DNA of 5,115 nt, taken from positions 1 through 5,115 of the forward strand of contig JALVMZ010000254.1 in assembly GCA_027032655.1 (NCBI GenBank). The letters are read 5' to 3'. This stretch comes from Desulfobacteraceae bacterium (GTDB taxonomy: Bacteria > Desulfobacterota > DSM-4660 > Desulfatiglandales > JALVMZ01). The notes beneath the pieces are model-generated. The model saw only the letters and a program-made list of their open reading frames with translations, was not told where the DNA came from and searched no databases. Positions 5,095 to 5,115 of the stretch are shown piece by piece (position 1 is the first letter of the stretch; each line of letters starts with the position of its first letter). The position numbers and the translations under genes are program-made.

Positions 5095-5115
5095 GTGGAG
5101 AGTAATAATCAGAAT
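5095..5115 (+). CDS. ilvN: Probable start of acetolactate synthase small subunit, cut by window edge
   Basis: Twelve bases after the ilvB stop, a GTG at 5095 opens a frame reading M-E-S-N-N-Q-N to the window end. It follows GAGGGGGT (5081-5088), an SD that overlaps the ilvB stop codon. The regulatory small subunit normally follows ilvB, which is the main reason for the name. Only seven codons are visible, too few to recognise the ACT domain, so the identity is inferred from position. Confidence 0.55.

Overview
This AT-rich bacterial window holds five sizeable genes, one very short gene, a short leader-peptide ORF, and the first codons of a further gene. The content points to an anaerobic or microaerophilic bacterium: rubrerythrin with a rubredoxin-like mini-protein, heavy use of ATA/AGA/AGG codons, and strong Shine-Dalgarno (SD) sites. 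The gene families resemble those of Desulfobacterota or Nitrospirota, but the taxonomic placement is an inference and not secure.

Left part (1-562, minus strand): a two-gene oxidative-stress operon. A 36-residue RCKP-type rubredoxin-like protein is followed after 20 bases by rubrerythrin, which runs off the left edge. Positions 563-1001 hold no convincing gene, but they contain an 11-bp AT-rich inverted repeat and a hairpin element that looks like a dispersed intergenic repeat.

Middle (1002-3010): an O6-alkylguanine-DNA alkyltransferase (minus), a divergent exported protein of SIMPL/DUF541-like appearance (plus), and a convergent cytoplasmic oxidoreductase of the sulfite-oxidase molybdopterin fold (minus).

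Right part (3011-5115, plus strand): the ilvB gene for the catalytic subunit of acetolactate synthase, followed by what looks like the GTG start of ilvN. The most interesting signal lies just upstream of ilvB. A 36-codon leader ORF with 15 Ile/Val/Leu codons overlaps an RNA that can fold in two mutually exclusive ways. One is a closed leader stem plus a perfect 16-bp intrinsic terminator. The other is a long antiterminator helix that uses the 5' half of that terminator. The geometry matches classical translation-coupled attenuation by branched-chain amino acid supply. ilvB itself appears to lack a conventional start codon: the GTG at its 5' end lies inside an almost perfect SD sequence, and an AUU codon sits at the ideal distance downstream.

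No mobile element, CRISPR array, tRNA or rRNA was seen.
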